Origin: Lytechinus pictus
Taxonomy: Eukaryota; Echinodermata; Echinoidea; Temnopleuroida; Toxopneustidae
Reading direction: 5' to 3'
NCBI RefSeq assembly: GCF_037042905.1
Contig: NC_087252.1
Coordinates: forward strand, 16,984,701-17,048,700
Length of the DNA stretch: 64,000 bases
In this document: positions 23,001 through 33,313 of the stretch, one piece after another
Layout: each line of letters begins with the position of its first letter
Position numbering within the stretch: position 1 is the stretch's first letter
The notes under the pieces: generated by a model
Seen by the model: only the letters and a program-made list of their open reading frames with translations
Told to the model about the DNA's origin: nothing
Database searches by the model: none
Translations under genes and position numbers: made by a program

Positions 23001-24540
23001 CAAATGCTATGTGCAAATAGTTCATTCAAATTGAATATTCATTGATCGAAATAATGTCTACCCTTTCACCTCGTTCAATTATTTTCACCTGCTTCAATTG
23101 TCAGCTTATCCCCCAAACTATTGAAAATTAATGTCTGTGCTACGTTGAAAAAGACAATTTTTAAAGATGTATTTTTCAGTTTTCATTGGATCTGGTTCTT
23201 CTTCTCCGTCCCTATTTCCATCTTTAAAAAAAAAATGAAGTTTACAAATATCCATCAACATGACAAAGCTGTTAAGGCGTGAACAGTTTTAATCTATTTT
23301 AAACTTCAAATTGGCAATGTTGTTTCAAATTGACATGTTTAATAGTACAAATCCTCACCTTTTTAACACAAAACATTTGTATTTTAGCTCTGGTAAACTG
23401 GCAAACAGTCATGTGAACTACACACAAGTATCATCGGTCATTACAATATTTAAACAAAGCGTAGTAGTCGGTGGCTACATTTCATTTACCCATGATAACT
23501 TTAATGTTACGTTTTCCGGCCGTTCGTATTTGAATTTAAATATTTCAACCTCTTTCGGCATTCTTTATTTATTTATTTGAATTATGAAATACCCCTTAAT
23601 TGTGTCACTTATAATACAAAACATATTTAGTGATTGGATATTAGATAGCTACTGACTAAAATTATATCCGTCATGGATAAGGTATATTATATAAACTAGA
23701 CAAAATTGCGTAGATATCTTACTATCATCGAATCAAATTATGGTGTAAAATCAATAAATCTATCCAATAAAATGCATTTTAAGTTTATATCCTCCGCATT
23801 CATTTTTTTAGCACATGCACTTTTAAAGGAAAAATGACAAAAAGTTTTGGTGATTTACCGAAACTAAAGACCCTCCCCTGAACATGTGGAATTAGCATTG
23901 TTTAATACTATGTGGTTCAGTCAAGTTGATCCTTATTGTCAAATATGTAAAAAATGAAATATTGTATAGTTCAAACACCCTCTCTTCCTATCAAAATGGA
24001 TATTTCCCAATTTTCTTCAAACAACATGAGAAATATAATTATTAAAACGAAATAGCTGGCAATATTGTTAAAAATGACAATTCAGGTATAGTGTCGCGTT
24101 CTTTAGAGTAGTATGAAATTTCGAGCACTCGACATTCAACATCTTCAATGTCAAATTCAGGTGATATTAAAAATCAACACTCATATCAGTTCATACTGTT
24201 GGCTATTAATATTTTATCGTATCTGTCCAAATGTCACATTCCCCCCTTCAATAATAAATCAATGCAATCATTGGGGCATAGAGCGATGGAACACATATCA
24301 TTCTCCCAATATCATCTCTAAAATTATACAGACACACCAACAAAAACTACTATGTATCGATTAAAGCTAATGCGTTATTTCGAACGGTAGATAATAAGTC
24401 GGTTAGCAGTCGGTTTTGTGGATATGACTGCACCCACGGTCAGGTAATATTTACTCAACATTACGCCGCTTATCTTGAAGCCGTTATTTGATGGACGGAT
24501 ATCGGATTTGAAAACAGAACGGCGGAGAGCACGTTTCGTA
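23001..24540. other. No gene seen; family-B fragment
   Basis: AT-rich DNA. Bases 23876-23985 repeat part of the family-B interior ('gaacatgtggaatta', 'ggttcagtcaagttgatcctta'). The ORFs at 23311-23580 and 24113-24364 show no recognisable protein features. Confidence 0.5.
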
Positions 24541-24544
24541 TCGA

Positions 24545-25736
24545 TATACATGAATTGAATTGAATTTATTAGAACTTCACTGGCAATTGCCAGTATTTTG
24601 TTCATAACAAGAAGTACAAAATGATACAAGACAAATATACAATGCAAGGAATATAAGCAAATAAACAAAAACAAAATAGTATTTCGTCAAAAAGAAAAAA
24701 AAAGAAAAAAGAAACAACTTGTAAATTATATACAAATATACACAATAAACATAGGAATCATTCGGATAGATACTTTGACAATGAATATAGAGACTGATAT
24801 CCAAGAAAAGATAAAGAAAACATAAAGAAAGTGAGAGAGGAAAGGGAAATAAAGAGGGAAGAAGTTCGAAAATGGAGAGAGCGGGAAAGAGAGGAAGAAT
24901 GAGAAGAATGGCATTACATGTAAATTCATTGTGTAAAAATATTGCGAATATATTACTTCAAAGTGTTTACCGGTTGACATTTTTAGTACTTAGAAATCAC
25001 CCCTAATAGCAATTAAGTTTTGGATAAAAGAACAAAACAATTTAATCAAGGCTTCAGTTTCCAATTTCATGATGTAGATAAATTTTTCCTGGCACTCCAT
25101 TTCAGTAAACCTAATATTGAAGGTAATTATCTTTTCAAAAAAATCTTTACGCAAATCTTTATATTTGTTACATTTCATTATAATGTGGAACTCATCCCCG
25201 ACAAAATTCAAATTACAATCTTCACAAAATCTCAGGTTAGGTGGTATCTTCTCCGGTCTTTTGTACCTTCCTGTTTCTATTGGTAGATTATGAGCGCTCA
25301 GTCGGAGCTTGGTTATATTTTTTCTCAAATTGACATTGTGTATTGAATATAACTAATTTTCTTGTCTTATATTGAATTTGAATTGCCTAAAAGTTATTAG
25401 TTTATTTCCTTCCCTAGTGTCCCTGTCGTTAAATAAATCCAATTCAAATTGTTCGTCAAATCTTCTTTCCAATGATGTTTAACATATTGTAATAAATTCT
25501 TTTGGGGAAATTGGTATATTTTCTGGATCAAGTATGGGGGTGTCATTTTTCCGACAAATATCTAGTATGTTAAAAATATCATGAATTGTCTTAAACCAGC
25601 AATTGTTTCCGTTATTCAATAGACAAAAAGACAATGTATACATGTATACCTTTACAACGGTTCGCGTTATTTCCGGAATTTCTTCAATAATTATTGGCGT
25701 CTTTAGTTTCACCTTATTCTTGAGATGAAGTTTCAT
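24545..25736 (-). pseudogene. Decayed LINE ORF2 C-terminal region
   Basis: The minus strand from about 25736 encodes a broken polypeptide with a frame change near 25479 and a stop near 25355. It contains KLRLSAHNLPIETGRYKR followed by a Cys/His cluster, CEDC followed about nine residues on by DEFHIIMKC. This Cys-rich module often follows the RT in invertebrate LINE ORF2 proteins or related open frames (family knowledge). The coding part ends at 24990. The 3' UTR runs to an (AATTC)n tail at about 24550. Stops show that it is dead; the LINE clade is not decided. Confidence 0.65.
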
Positions 25737-26105
25737 CTTGCACCAGGTAAATCGTCTTTAAGATGAAGTTTCATCTTGCACCAGGTAAATCGTCTTTTAC
25801 ACTCCGAGCATACAGGGGTGGCCAGTGTTCTTGGCAGGGACAGCACTACAGGAGTGGGGCGACCCCCTGTATATATATATATATATATGTAAGCCTATTC
25901 TAAACTCATACGAAAGAAAAAATGACAAAAATTATCTGGAACATGTACATAGTGATCTGTTGATTGAGCATGATGTATACACAGGGGCATCGATCCATTT
26001 TTCAGATTGGGGGGGGGGCAAAATCATGAATCAACGTTCCAAAGACGTTCGATCATATAAAACGAACAAACTCACCCACACACCCCTACACCCCCACATA
26101 TAGGC

Positions 26106-26155
<50 letters not shown>

Positions 26156-26189
26156 TCATGAGAAAGAGACACATATCTCAACCTCACCA
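25737..26189. other. No gene seen; TA microsatellites and a direct repeat
   Basis: A 42-bp unit around 'agatgaagtttcatcttgca' is duplicated in tandem at about 25720-25795. (TA)n runs lie at 25870-25888 and 26110-26152. The ORF at 25825-26103 crosses these repeats. Confidence 0.6.
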
Positions 26190-26740
26190 ACAATGCGAGC
26201 GCGAAGCGCGAGCTGAAAATTTTTAGTATGACATGAAAACAGGAAAAATGTACCTGTTTAGGTTTGCTTGTAGTAACTCATGAGGAGCATAGATACATGT
26301 ATCTCACTAGAGAGCGAGCTAAAATTTCTTTATATTCTGACGTGAAAGCTTGATATTCTAAGCACTTTTGGTACCAATGATTAAGATGGGTATCTAGAAG
26401 AACAATAGATGCGAGCGCAAAGCGTCAGCTGAAAATTTTAATATTTCGATCTGGACAAAAAGACAATTTAATGGACGCTTTTAATAAAGAACAAGATATA
26501 TATCCAACAAAAGATTGTTTCAAATCGAAGCGGGAGTTCTTTTGAGGTATAGAACTGAAAACGGGACATTCTATTCACCTATTTAATAATGAAAAGTATG
26601 GGGTTTTGGTACAGAAATGATGCGAGCGCGAAGCGCGAGCTGAACAATTTTATATTCCGATCTGAAAAGCAGACATTTTGAGCACGATTTTAGATCAAAA
26701 TCGAGTTGGTATCTTAATCTCGCTTGCTGGTTTCAGTGTA
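26190..26740 (+). repeat. Three degenerate repeats with GCGAGCGCGAAGCGCGAGCT core
   Basis: The core occurs at about 26196, 26410 and 26628, each followed by 'gaaaattttnatatt' and a 'gaaaacnggacattt' block. The period is therefore about 215 bases. Weak relatives ('agctcgcgcctcgca') lie at 56018 and 56190. The role is unknown; no coding frame persists. Confidence 0.6.
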
Positions 26741-27239
26741 GCATTACAATCTTATTTTATTTTTAGTTGCACATGCGGAATTATTGGGAGGGGGGCAAAA
26801 CGATATGTTCCCCCCAAATATTTTAATTGGTGGGGCTATTACTCTAATAGCTATATGGTCATTCCTTAGACGATTTATCTTGTCACCCTTTTACTCCCGT
26901 TTGTTTTTCCACCCTTTTGAATTAATTGATTTATTAAAATTAATTCATTCACCACTGGTGGGATGGAACACCCTATCAACAAAAATTGTTTTTCGTTGGG
27001 GTCCTTTTATGTCATGTGTTTAAAAATATCATATACATAAACATTTCATTCTTTTTCATCTTGAACTTCCACCCATCTGTTTAATAGTCCTGAAAAAAAA
27101 TGTTTTCATTTAATAACAATATACAGAAATTGCGAGGGAAACAAACTGATTGATGGCATACTATAATCATCACTATAATCATCATGATCAAACTTTTCAT
27201 TTTTTCATCATCATTATTATAATTTTTCTACCCTAAATT
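26741..27239. other. No gene seen
   Basis: AT-rich sequence with short G-rich patches. No exon or RNA gene is recognised. Confidence 0.45.
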
Positions 27240-27240
27240 A

Positions 27241-27330
27241 TTGGGGGGGGATGATAATACAGGCCACCCCCCCCCCCACTTGAAATATTGGGGGGGGGGG
27301 GGATATATCCCCCACCCCCCCCCCCCCCGT
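27241..27330. repeat. Alternating G and C homopolymer runs
   Basis: Runs of G8, C12, G12 and C15 are separated by short AT spacers within 90 bases. The complementary runs can pair into hairpins and the G runs can form quadruplexes. The reading frames through here (Gly/Pro-rich) are artefacts. Confidence 0.85.
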
Positions 27331-27346
27331 GATGGACACCCATGGA

Positions 27347-27418
27347 TGCATCCGTCGAGAATCGAACCCTGGTCCCTGGCTCTGAACGCCAATGCCTTAA
27401 CCACTAGACCACGAAGGC
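27347..27418 (-). tRNA. tRNA-like gene or pseudogene, anticodon position UCA
   Basis: The 72-nt minus-strand sequence folds by hand into a cloverleaf. The acceptor stem has six of seven pairs. The D stem is GTCT/AGGC. The anticodon stem is TTGGC/GCCAG with loop GTTCAGA, and the T loop is TTCGATT. The T stem has two mismatches. The A box (GTCTAGTGG) and B box (GGTTCGATTC) are good. The head resembles tRNA-Glu-type sequences. UCA would read UGA, but the long variable arm of a selenocysteine tRNA is absent. A tRNA pseudogene or SINE head is more likely than a functional tRNA. Confidence 0.4.
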
Positions 27419-27495
27419 AGGCCAGCGAGACCGTGTTCAATTAACCGGCAGGCAAATTTCCTACCGTTTAATTGAATCTTTGTCTTTTCTTTGGT

Positions 27496-27615
27496 GCAGA
27501 TGAGTGAATGGACAATGACATGAGTGAGTAGCCGCGTGCCAAAATTGGAACCCAGCTAATAGAAGCCTGAATGCATGCATTCATCAGAAAGGGGACAGAT
27601 ACATTGAGAGAAAAT
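27496..27615. repeat. Left arm of an inverted repeat flanking the retroelement
   Basis: Blocks such as 'agccgcgtgcc', 'gcatgcattcatcagaaa' and 'ggggacagatacattgagag' occur in reverse complement at 34748-34850, immediately beyond the other end of the retrotransposon. The left arm has a small internal duplication ('gacaatgacatgagtga'). Confidence 0.85.
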
Positions 27616-27619
27616 TGAT

Positions 27620-27674
27620 GCAAACAACTTGTGGCAACTCTCTTGTAAAAAGAGAGTGGCAACAGGTTGTTTGC
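27620..27674. repeat. Hairpin between the left arm and the retroelement
   Basis: 'gcaaacaacttgtggcaactc' and its near-complement at 27652-27674 form a stem of about 25 bp around a short AT loop, directly before the retroelement end at 27677. Confidence 0.8.
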
Positions 27675-27676
27675 AT

Positions 27677-28288
27677 TTATCTCAACCCAGACAAAATACA
27701 CGAGAGGCGAGTAAATGCAGTTTCCGTGGAGTTTAATAAAAATTGTTTCTGAAAAGCATCTTCCAAATGATGTATACCGAAAAGTAAAATGATGTGTTGT
27801 CAAATAAAGCCAAAATAATATAATGCAACAATCAAAACATAATAATATAAACGTAAAGCCTCCTGAGATGTGTCATATGCGAAAAATTAAAGTTATTAAA
27901 CCAATCTCCTCAATTGACAATTAAAACAGTCCATCCACATTCATGACAAAGACACCAGTTTGTCATGTGGCCAAATGTGGGCAACGTAAAATTCCATCTG
28001 CAAAGCTACGAAGCAAAGATTCCCGTTTGCAACACGAGCTTATGCAGGAAAACTTTTAAAACAGAAACTAGTTCTCAGAAGCCCCACCAACGGCCCTGAA
28101 CTAGAATGTGAACGAGGCAACGTTAATGTTCGGTCCGAAATGGAATTCGCTGGTGGCCTCATCCAAATCGGGTGACAAACCAAGCCCCGTTCACATTATA
28201 ACCTGAGGAGTGGAATATACTAAATTGGTCTAAATAAATAAAAAATATTATCTCAGGAAGCCCAAAATAAGTGAAGAATCATAATGTG
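27677..28288 (-). repeat. Split direct repeat B2 (612 bp)
   Basis: It appears identical to 28954-29565 over its full length. It forms the 3' end of the retroelement in the minus sense. Beyond it (27676) lies the hairpin of the host palindrome. Confidence 0.93.
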
Positions 28289-28552
28289 ATGGGAAAAGGC
28301 CGAGCTCCAGCAAGGGCGAAAACACCCCCCTGAACACCTGATGATAAATGAATTAAACTAACTGGTAAACCAAAGTAAAATACAAAAGGTATCCAAAAGT
28401 AGGTGAACAGGTTGGATGGAATTACCTTGCGGCCCACTTTGGGTGTGCGACCAGGCTTAAGGCCCGAAGCTCACATTGTTAGAATGAATAACATGAAACA
28501 AAACATCTTGACGTTGAAAATTAGTGGGGGTGACAAGGGGATGGAGGAGGGA
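28289..28552 (-). other. 264-bp spacer between repeats A2 and B2
   Basis: This segment is present once. In the textbook layout A2 is followed directly by B2, so it is either a lineage-specific insertion or a unique internal module. No ORF is convincing. Confidence 0.7.
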
Positions 28553-28959
28553 AAAAATACAGGAAGTATGTTGCACAAAAAAGGTGAATTGAGATAAAAG
28601 ATGCTTTCCAATCGACTCCACGAAGAAGAATGCTAACTTGTTAGAAATTTGCTTTTGCCCCCTCCCGAAATTACCACGTCAGCTAACGCGATGTAGCAAT
28701 TTTAGCCACGCCTCCTTGTAATGTCCGAAAAATACCAAAATTCGCAACGCAACATTTTTTGGCCACGCCTCCTAGTGAAGTCCGACAAAATACCATATTT
28801 GGCATCGCAACATATCTCCGCCAGGGCAAAGGAATTCGCCTGACCAGGCACCTTGTGAAACACCTGTTACGTACCGCTGACGGGATATGTTGTTGTCCAG
28901 CTAGTCTGACCCGAGATAACCTCTCATTAACTTGCTTCGCACGTTAAGAGGTATTATCT
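28553..28959 (-). repeat. Split direct repeat A2 (407 bp)
   Basis: It appears identical to 34341-34747. It overlaps B1 by six bases (TTATCT), which marks the A/B junction where a circular intermediate would be joined. The 62-residue ORF inside is present in both copies and is probably not coding. Confidence 0.92.
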
Positions 28960-29565
28960 CAACCCAGACAAAATACACGAGAGGCGAGTAAATGCAGTTT
29001 CCGTGGAGTTTAATAAAAATTGTTTCTGAAAAGCATCTTCCAAATGATGTATACCGAAAAGTAAAATGATGTGTTGTCAAATAAAGCCAAAATAATATAA
29101 TGCAACAATCAAAACATAATAATATAAACGTAAAGCCTCCTGAGATGTGTCATATGCGAAAAATTAAAGTTATTAAACCAATCTCCTCAATTGACAATTA
29201 AAACAGTCCATCCACATTCATGACAAAGACACCAGTTTGTCATGTGGCCAAATGTGGGCAACGTAAAATTCCATCTGCAAAGCTACGAAGCAAAGATTCC
29301 CGTTTGCAACACGAGCTTATGCAGGAAAACTTTTAAAACAGAAACTAGTTCTCAGAAGCCCCACCAACGGCCCTGAACTAGAATGTGAACGAGGCAACGT
29401 TAATGTTCGGTCCGAAATGGAATTCGCTGGTGGCCTCATCCAAATCGGGTGACAAACCAAGCCCCGTTCACATTATAACCTGAGGAGTGGAATATACTAA
29501 ATTGGTCTAAATAAATAAAAAATATTATCTCAGGAAGCCCAAAATAAGTGAAGAATCATAATGTG
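28954..29565 (-). repeat. Split direct repeat B1 (612 bp)
   Basis: Apparently identical partner of B2. It lies downstream of the recombinase ORF in the element's sense. Confidence 0.93.
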
Positions 29566-30551
29566 TTGTGGCAAAAATGGAATGCCGCCAAACGGGATGA
29601 CTCATAGTCAGCCCGCCGCCACAACACAATATGATGCCAATAGTTCAAACCATGCTGTAGTGTATTTACAATGTCCACGCTAAGAAGCTGGGAAGGGGGG
29701 GGTGCATTAAACTAACAGGGACGCCCAATTAAACCATCTAGGAGGATTCATGCTCATTCAGTCCACTTGCGAGGAGTATAATGCTCTAATAAAAATGGGG
29801 GGAGGCGGGGTGGGCGGGGCTTAGTAACTAAATAGTGAAGTTTGTAGTAAGGGCTTGAGATCTGATGGTACCACGTGTGAGTTCTGGATAAGGTATTCAG
29901 GCAATATCATCTGCTCATAAAAAAGTTCCAACCGTTCGCGACGTCCGAGCCAGCGAGTGCTCGACGGAGGTAAAACAGCTGTTACTCTATGATTTCGCTC
30001 CGCGACAAAGAAATCAAGTGTCCTCCTGTTCGCGGATGTATTGAGTTTTTTGTGTTGGAAGCTCCTTGGTTTTATGACCCGGCCACGTGCCGAGTTGTGA
30101 GGGCCCGCCCCCAGGTATAGCGGGAATGCCCGCGTCAGCGAAACATGAAATGTCCCCTTCCTCTCGTACGATTCCGTGGAATGCTGACACAAACCCACGT
30201 TGAGACTCCAAATAACTGCACATGGAAGAGAGAAAAGGAAAGAAACAGCGGCACCGATTGTACATTCTAAAGGGGGGGGGGGTAAACAGATACCATAAAC
30301 ATGATAAGTGTAGCAAAGACCACAATATACTAACAGTGGGCGAGCAAGTCTGCCTGCGCCCATGGGGCTATTAATGGGTAAGATACCAACGCCGTCACCA
30401 TGGCAACAAGCGAGAGAGAGAGTAAATATCTACTGCTCGTTAGAGGGTTGTCAAAAACAAAAACAAAGAAACATTAGGTATATTTTTTAATTGTGCACGA
30501 ACTGGTATCAAACACAGAAGGGGGATAAACATACTGTCAAAATTGCTTAAA
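29566..30551 (-). other. Untranslated 3' region of the retroelement
   Basis: This segment separates the recombinase stop codon from repeat B1. The 180- and 103-residue ORFs here (29821-30363, 30014-30325) overlap each other, lack known domains and look fortuitous. Confidence 0.6.
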
Positions 30552-31472
30552 TTAAGGGGGGAGAGGTTGTCGAATATACAATCTGTGTGTGTTGGAAGCC
30601 CAGCGCCCCATATTTTGAATGCAAACATCGGGAACACCTGCCATGGCTGCAGAAGTTGCCGCCCCAATACGGAAAGAATGGGAAGAGAAGTAAGCAACGG
30701 GTAGCCCGCAGAAACTAATGGCATGCTTTAAAACTTGGCCAAATTGGTGCCTCGTTAGGGGTGACGAGTCAAAGTGACGGAAAAAGGCAGAGCCGCCCGA
30801 GCTCCGCAGAGCGAGGTAATCATTTACAGCGCGAAGTGGGCATAAATACGAAACAACATTTTGTGGAATTAAAATCGAGCATCCACGTCCAGTTTGATCT
30901 GTTTTAGACTTCGCAATCGTAATGCGCAATTTTGCTTGATCACCCATCCCTTGAATAATAACATCTTTTTCTGAAAAAGGAACGGGTTCATGTCTAGATC
31001 GAGACGTGAACTCCCCTACTCGAAGAAAACCAAAGAAAGCGATTAGAAAGGCAGCCCGAAACAATGCCGAATCATACGTATTAACGCATACGTGAGTCAA
31101 TGAATTTAGGATGGATTTGAGAATAGGCAGGGTTATGGGACACCGGGTATCACGGCGAGCATTTTTTCGCCTGCACCCGTCTACCAGCCGCCGGATTACA
31201 AAAGCGTCAGTCACATCAGGCCAACCCAATGTTTGCATCGTAAAAGCCAGGCCTGATATATATGTACTTATTGTTGCCCCCGCATACCCATTCCAGGAGA
31301 GATAAGCAATAAATTGAGCGACCTGCTCAACGTTAGGACGTATACTTATATCATAATGATATTGCAGCCGAAACTGCTTAAACACAGACCAAGCGTTCCT
31401 GTAAGTATGATGAGTGCCGGGCGCCCGCGAAGAAAACAACAGATGCTCTCTCTCTATATGAAGCTGCTCCAA
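30552..31472 (-). CDS. Tyrosine recombinase of the DIRS-order element, 306 aa
   Basis: Tyrosine recombinase (lambda-integrase/XerD fold) that would insert the circular DNA copy by strand exchange without target duplication. Residues 1-105 form the SAM-like N-terminal DNA-binding region. Residues 110-306 form the catalytic domain: Arg151 in FLRVGEFTSRS, a Lys-rich strand near 188-190, His265 and Arg268 in SSHSFRIGAATSAA, Trp291 in GRWAS at the usual second-His position, and the nucleophile Tyr299 in HRLYIRQ. All expected residues are present and the length is normal for the group. Its start overlaps the end of the RT ORF by 19 bases in another frame, so translation probably needs reinitiation or frameshifting. 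No disabling change is seen. Confidence 0.93.
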   Translation of the reverse strand: MEQLHIEREHLLFSSRAPGTHHTYRNAWSVFKQFRLQYHYDISIRPNVEQVAQFIAYLSWNGYAGATISTYISGLAFTMQTLGWPDVTDAFVIRRLVDGCRRKNARRDTRCPITLPILKSILNSLTHVCVNTYDSALFRAAFLIAFFGFLRVGEFTSRSRHEPVPFSEKDVIIQGMGDQAKLRITIAKSKTDQTGRGCSILIPQNVVSYLCPLRAVNDYLALRSSGGSAFFRHFDSSPLTRHQFGQVLKHAISFCGLPVAYFSSHSFRIGAATSAAMAGVPDVCIQNMGRWASNTHRLYIRQPLPP

Positions 31473-33313
31473 AGATGGGCGGGAAGCTTGCTGCCAGCCA
31501 GATCTGCGCCTGGTGCTAACCTGCGAAACCTGTCCATCTGAAAACGAGAGAGGGCATCAGCCTTTTCATTGCGAGAGCCTGGCACGTAACGTGCTTTGAA
31601 CATAATATTATGTTCCAAACAAAGAACTACAAGCAAACGAACCAGTTTCATAACACTAGGACATTTCGAAGTTAAGGAATTAACAACATAAACAACTGTT
31701 TGATTATCTGACCAAAATAAGACCTTAGAATTAGCTAGAAGAGCCGCCCACATACGTATACCGACTACTATTGGGAAAAGCTCTAGAAAGGCGATGGAAT
31801 AATTCTTCTCCAGTATTTCAGCTGGCCATCTCCCTTGAGCCCACTTATCCTGGAAGGATATACCAAAGCCAATGCTACCCGCAGCGTCAGTAAAGAACTG
31901 AAAATGAGCATTAGTTACCCATGTTGAGTGTGAAAACATAACTGTGCCATTGAAATCGGACAGAAACGTAAGCCAGGCCTGCATGTCCTCTTTCGCGCCG
32001 CGTGAAAGCCTTATCCGTTGGTTGGGGGTGCGGACCCCTTTAGTAAGATCGATAAGTCTCCTTAGGAAGGCTCTTCCGGGAGCCACGGCTTTACACACGA
32101 AATTAAGGCTGCCAATTAGCGACTGCAACTGCCGCAACGAGAGCTTATCTTTCTTAACAAAATCAATGAGCATTGCCTGTAACACGTCTACTTTCTCCCT
32201 GGGTACTCTAACTCTCTGCTCAGCCGCGTCGATTTCAAGCCCTAAAAATATGATAGTGGGAACGGGCCCCTCAGTCTTCTCCTCCGCTATCGGGACGCCA
32301 AAAACTTCGCACATTGCCTTAAAATGATACATCAAAGAACGACATTTCTGCCGTGTTGCGCCAACGAAAAAGAAATCATCCAAATAATGCAAAATTTGCT
32401 CTGAATTCGCAATTTTACGGCAACATGACTCAAGAAAAGTGCTAAAACGCTCAAAATGGGCACATGAAATTGAACAGCCCATTGGCAAGCATTTATCAAA
32501 GTAATACGCGCCATCAACGCAAAACCCCAGAAGGTCAAAATCGCAGGGATTTACTGGTAGTAAGCGAAAAGCGGATTTTATATCGGTTTTTCCCATGAGA
32601 GCACTAGCACCCAAGCGTGCAACGAGATCCACCGCCTTGTCAAATGAAGTGTAATTCACAGAACATAAATCGGAATCAATGTGATCATTAACCGAAGCCC
32701 CGCGAGGAGAAGATAGATGCTGAATTAGACGGAATTCTCCCGGATTTCGCTTGGGGACGAGCCCTACCGGGGAGCAGCGAAAGTTATTGAAAGGCGGGTT
32801 TTGGAAAGGACCTGACATTCTCCCTAAACTAACTTCCTTACCAACTTTCTCCAACAGCATGTCCCTATGCTCGCTAGCAGATTTCAAATTACGCGAGAAC
32901 ACAGAGCGACGCTCGCCTGTGAAACCCAATGAAAAACCAAACCTAAAACCAGAAATCAGAAAAGCTGCATTATGTTGATTATGGTGCCGTCGAAGAAATG
33001 GGAGCATGCTGCCAAGTTTAATTGGAGTTGGAGCTAGGCTTCTGTTTGGCAATTGCGGCGGCAGAGTTGCAGGCGTGTGAGCCATGCGCTGCTGAGGAGC
33101 ATTTTCCGCACCGGTGAGCATATCGGCAGGCGGTGCGTTGGCATGACCCAGCGTTAAAGGCGAAACAGACTGGCATGACTGGTGAGGAGCGGGAGGGGGC
33201 AGGCGCGGCGCCAGGGGGCCGAATTGCCCCTTGTCTATTGGCATATCCTGAGGAAGGGAAACTACCCCGCCGAAACGACCGGTCGTATGGCCGAAAGGGC
33301 TGGTTACCCCCAA
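31454..33313 (-). CDS. Reverse transcriptase-RNase H polyprotein, 619 aa
   Basis: Copies the element RNA into DNA. The RT core spans about residues 100-365: the first catalytic Asp244 (GKTDIKSAFR), a conserved CLPMGCSISC block at 275-284, and the Y-x-D-D box HYLDDFFFV at 309-317 with Asp312 and Asp313. A thumb-like region runs to about 450. The RNase H domain spans 470-590 with acidic residues Asp476 (FFTDAAG), Glu511 (FLELFP), Asp536 (WSDNQT) and Asp586 (EKADALSR). This RT-RNase H arrangement without protease or DDE integrase fits DIRS-order elements. The first ~95 residues overlap the gag ORF in another frame and are Pro-rich, so the true start may be later or reached by frameshift. There are no internal stops. 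Confidence 0.94.
   Translation of the reverse strand: MGVTSPFGHTTGRFGGVVSLPQDMPIDKGQFGPLAPRLPPPAPHQSCQSVSPLTLGHANAPPADMLTGAENAPQQRMAHTPATLPPQLPNRSLAPTPIKLGSMLPFLRRHHNQHNAAFLISGFRFGFSLGFTGERRSVFSRNLKSASEHRDMLLEKVGKEVSLGRMSGPFQNPPFNNFRCSPVGLVPKRNPGEFRLIQHLSSPRGASVNDHIDSDLCSVNYTSFDKAVDLVARLGASALMGKTDIKSAFRLLPVNPCDFDLLGFCVDGAYYFDKCLPMGCSISCAHFERFSTFLESCCRKIANSEQILHYLDDFFFVGATRQKCRSLMYHFKAMCEVFGVPIAEEKTEGPVPTIIFLGLEIDAAEQRVRVPREKVDVLQAMLIDFVKKDKLSLRQLQSLIGSLNFVCKAVAPGRAFLRRLIDLTKGVRTPNQRIRLSRGAKEDMQAWLTFLSDFNGTVMFSHSTWVTNAHFQFFTDAAGSIGFGISFQDKWAQGRWPAEILEKNYSIAFLELFPIVVGIRMWAALLANSKVLFWSDNQTVVYVVNSLTSKCPSVMKLVRLLVVLCLEHNIMFKARYVPGSRNEKADALSRFQMDRFRRLAPGADLAGSKLPAHLWSSFI

Noticed and set aside
29821..30363. 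180-residue ORF downstream of the recombinase
   Set aside because: It overlaps another unrelated ORF, has no SGNH hydrolase or methyltransferase motif, and is likely untranslated element sequence.
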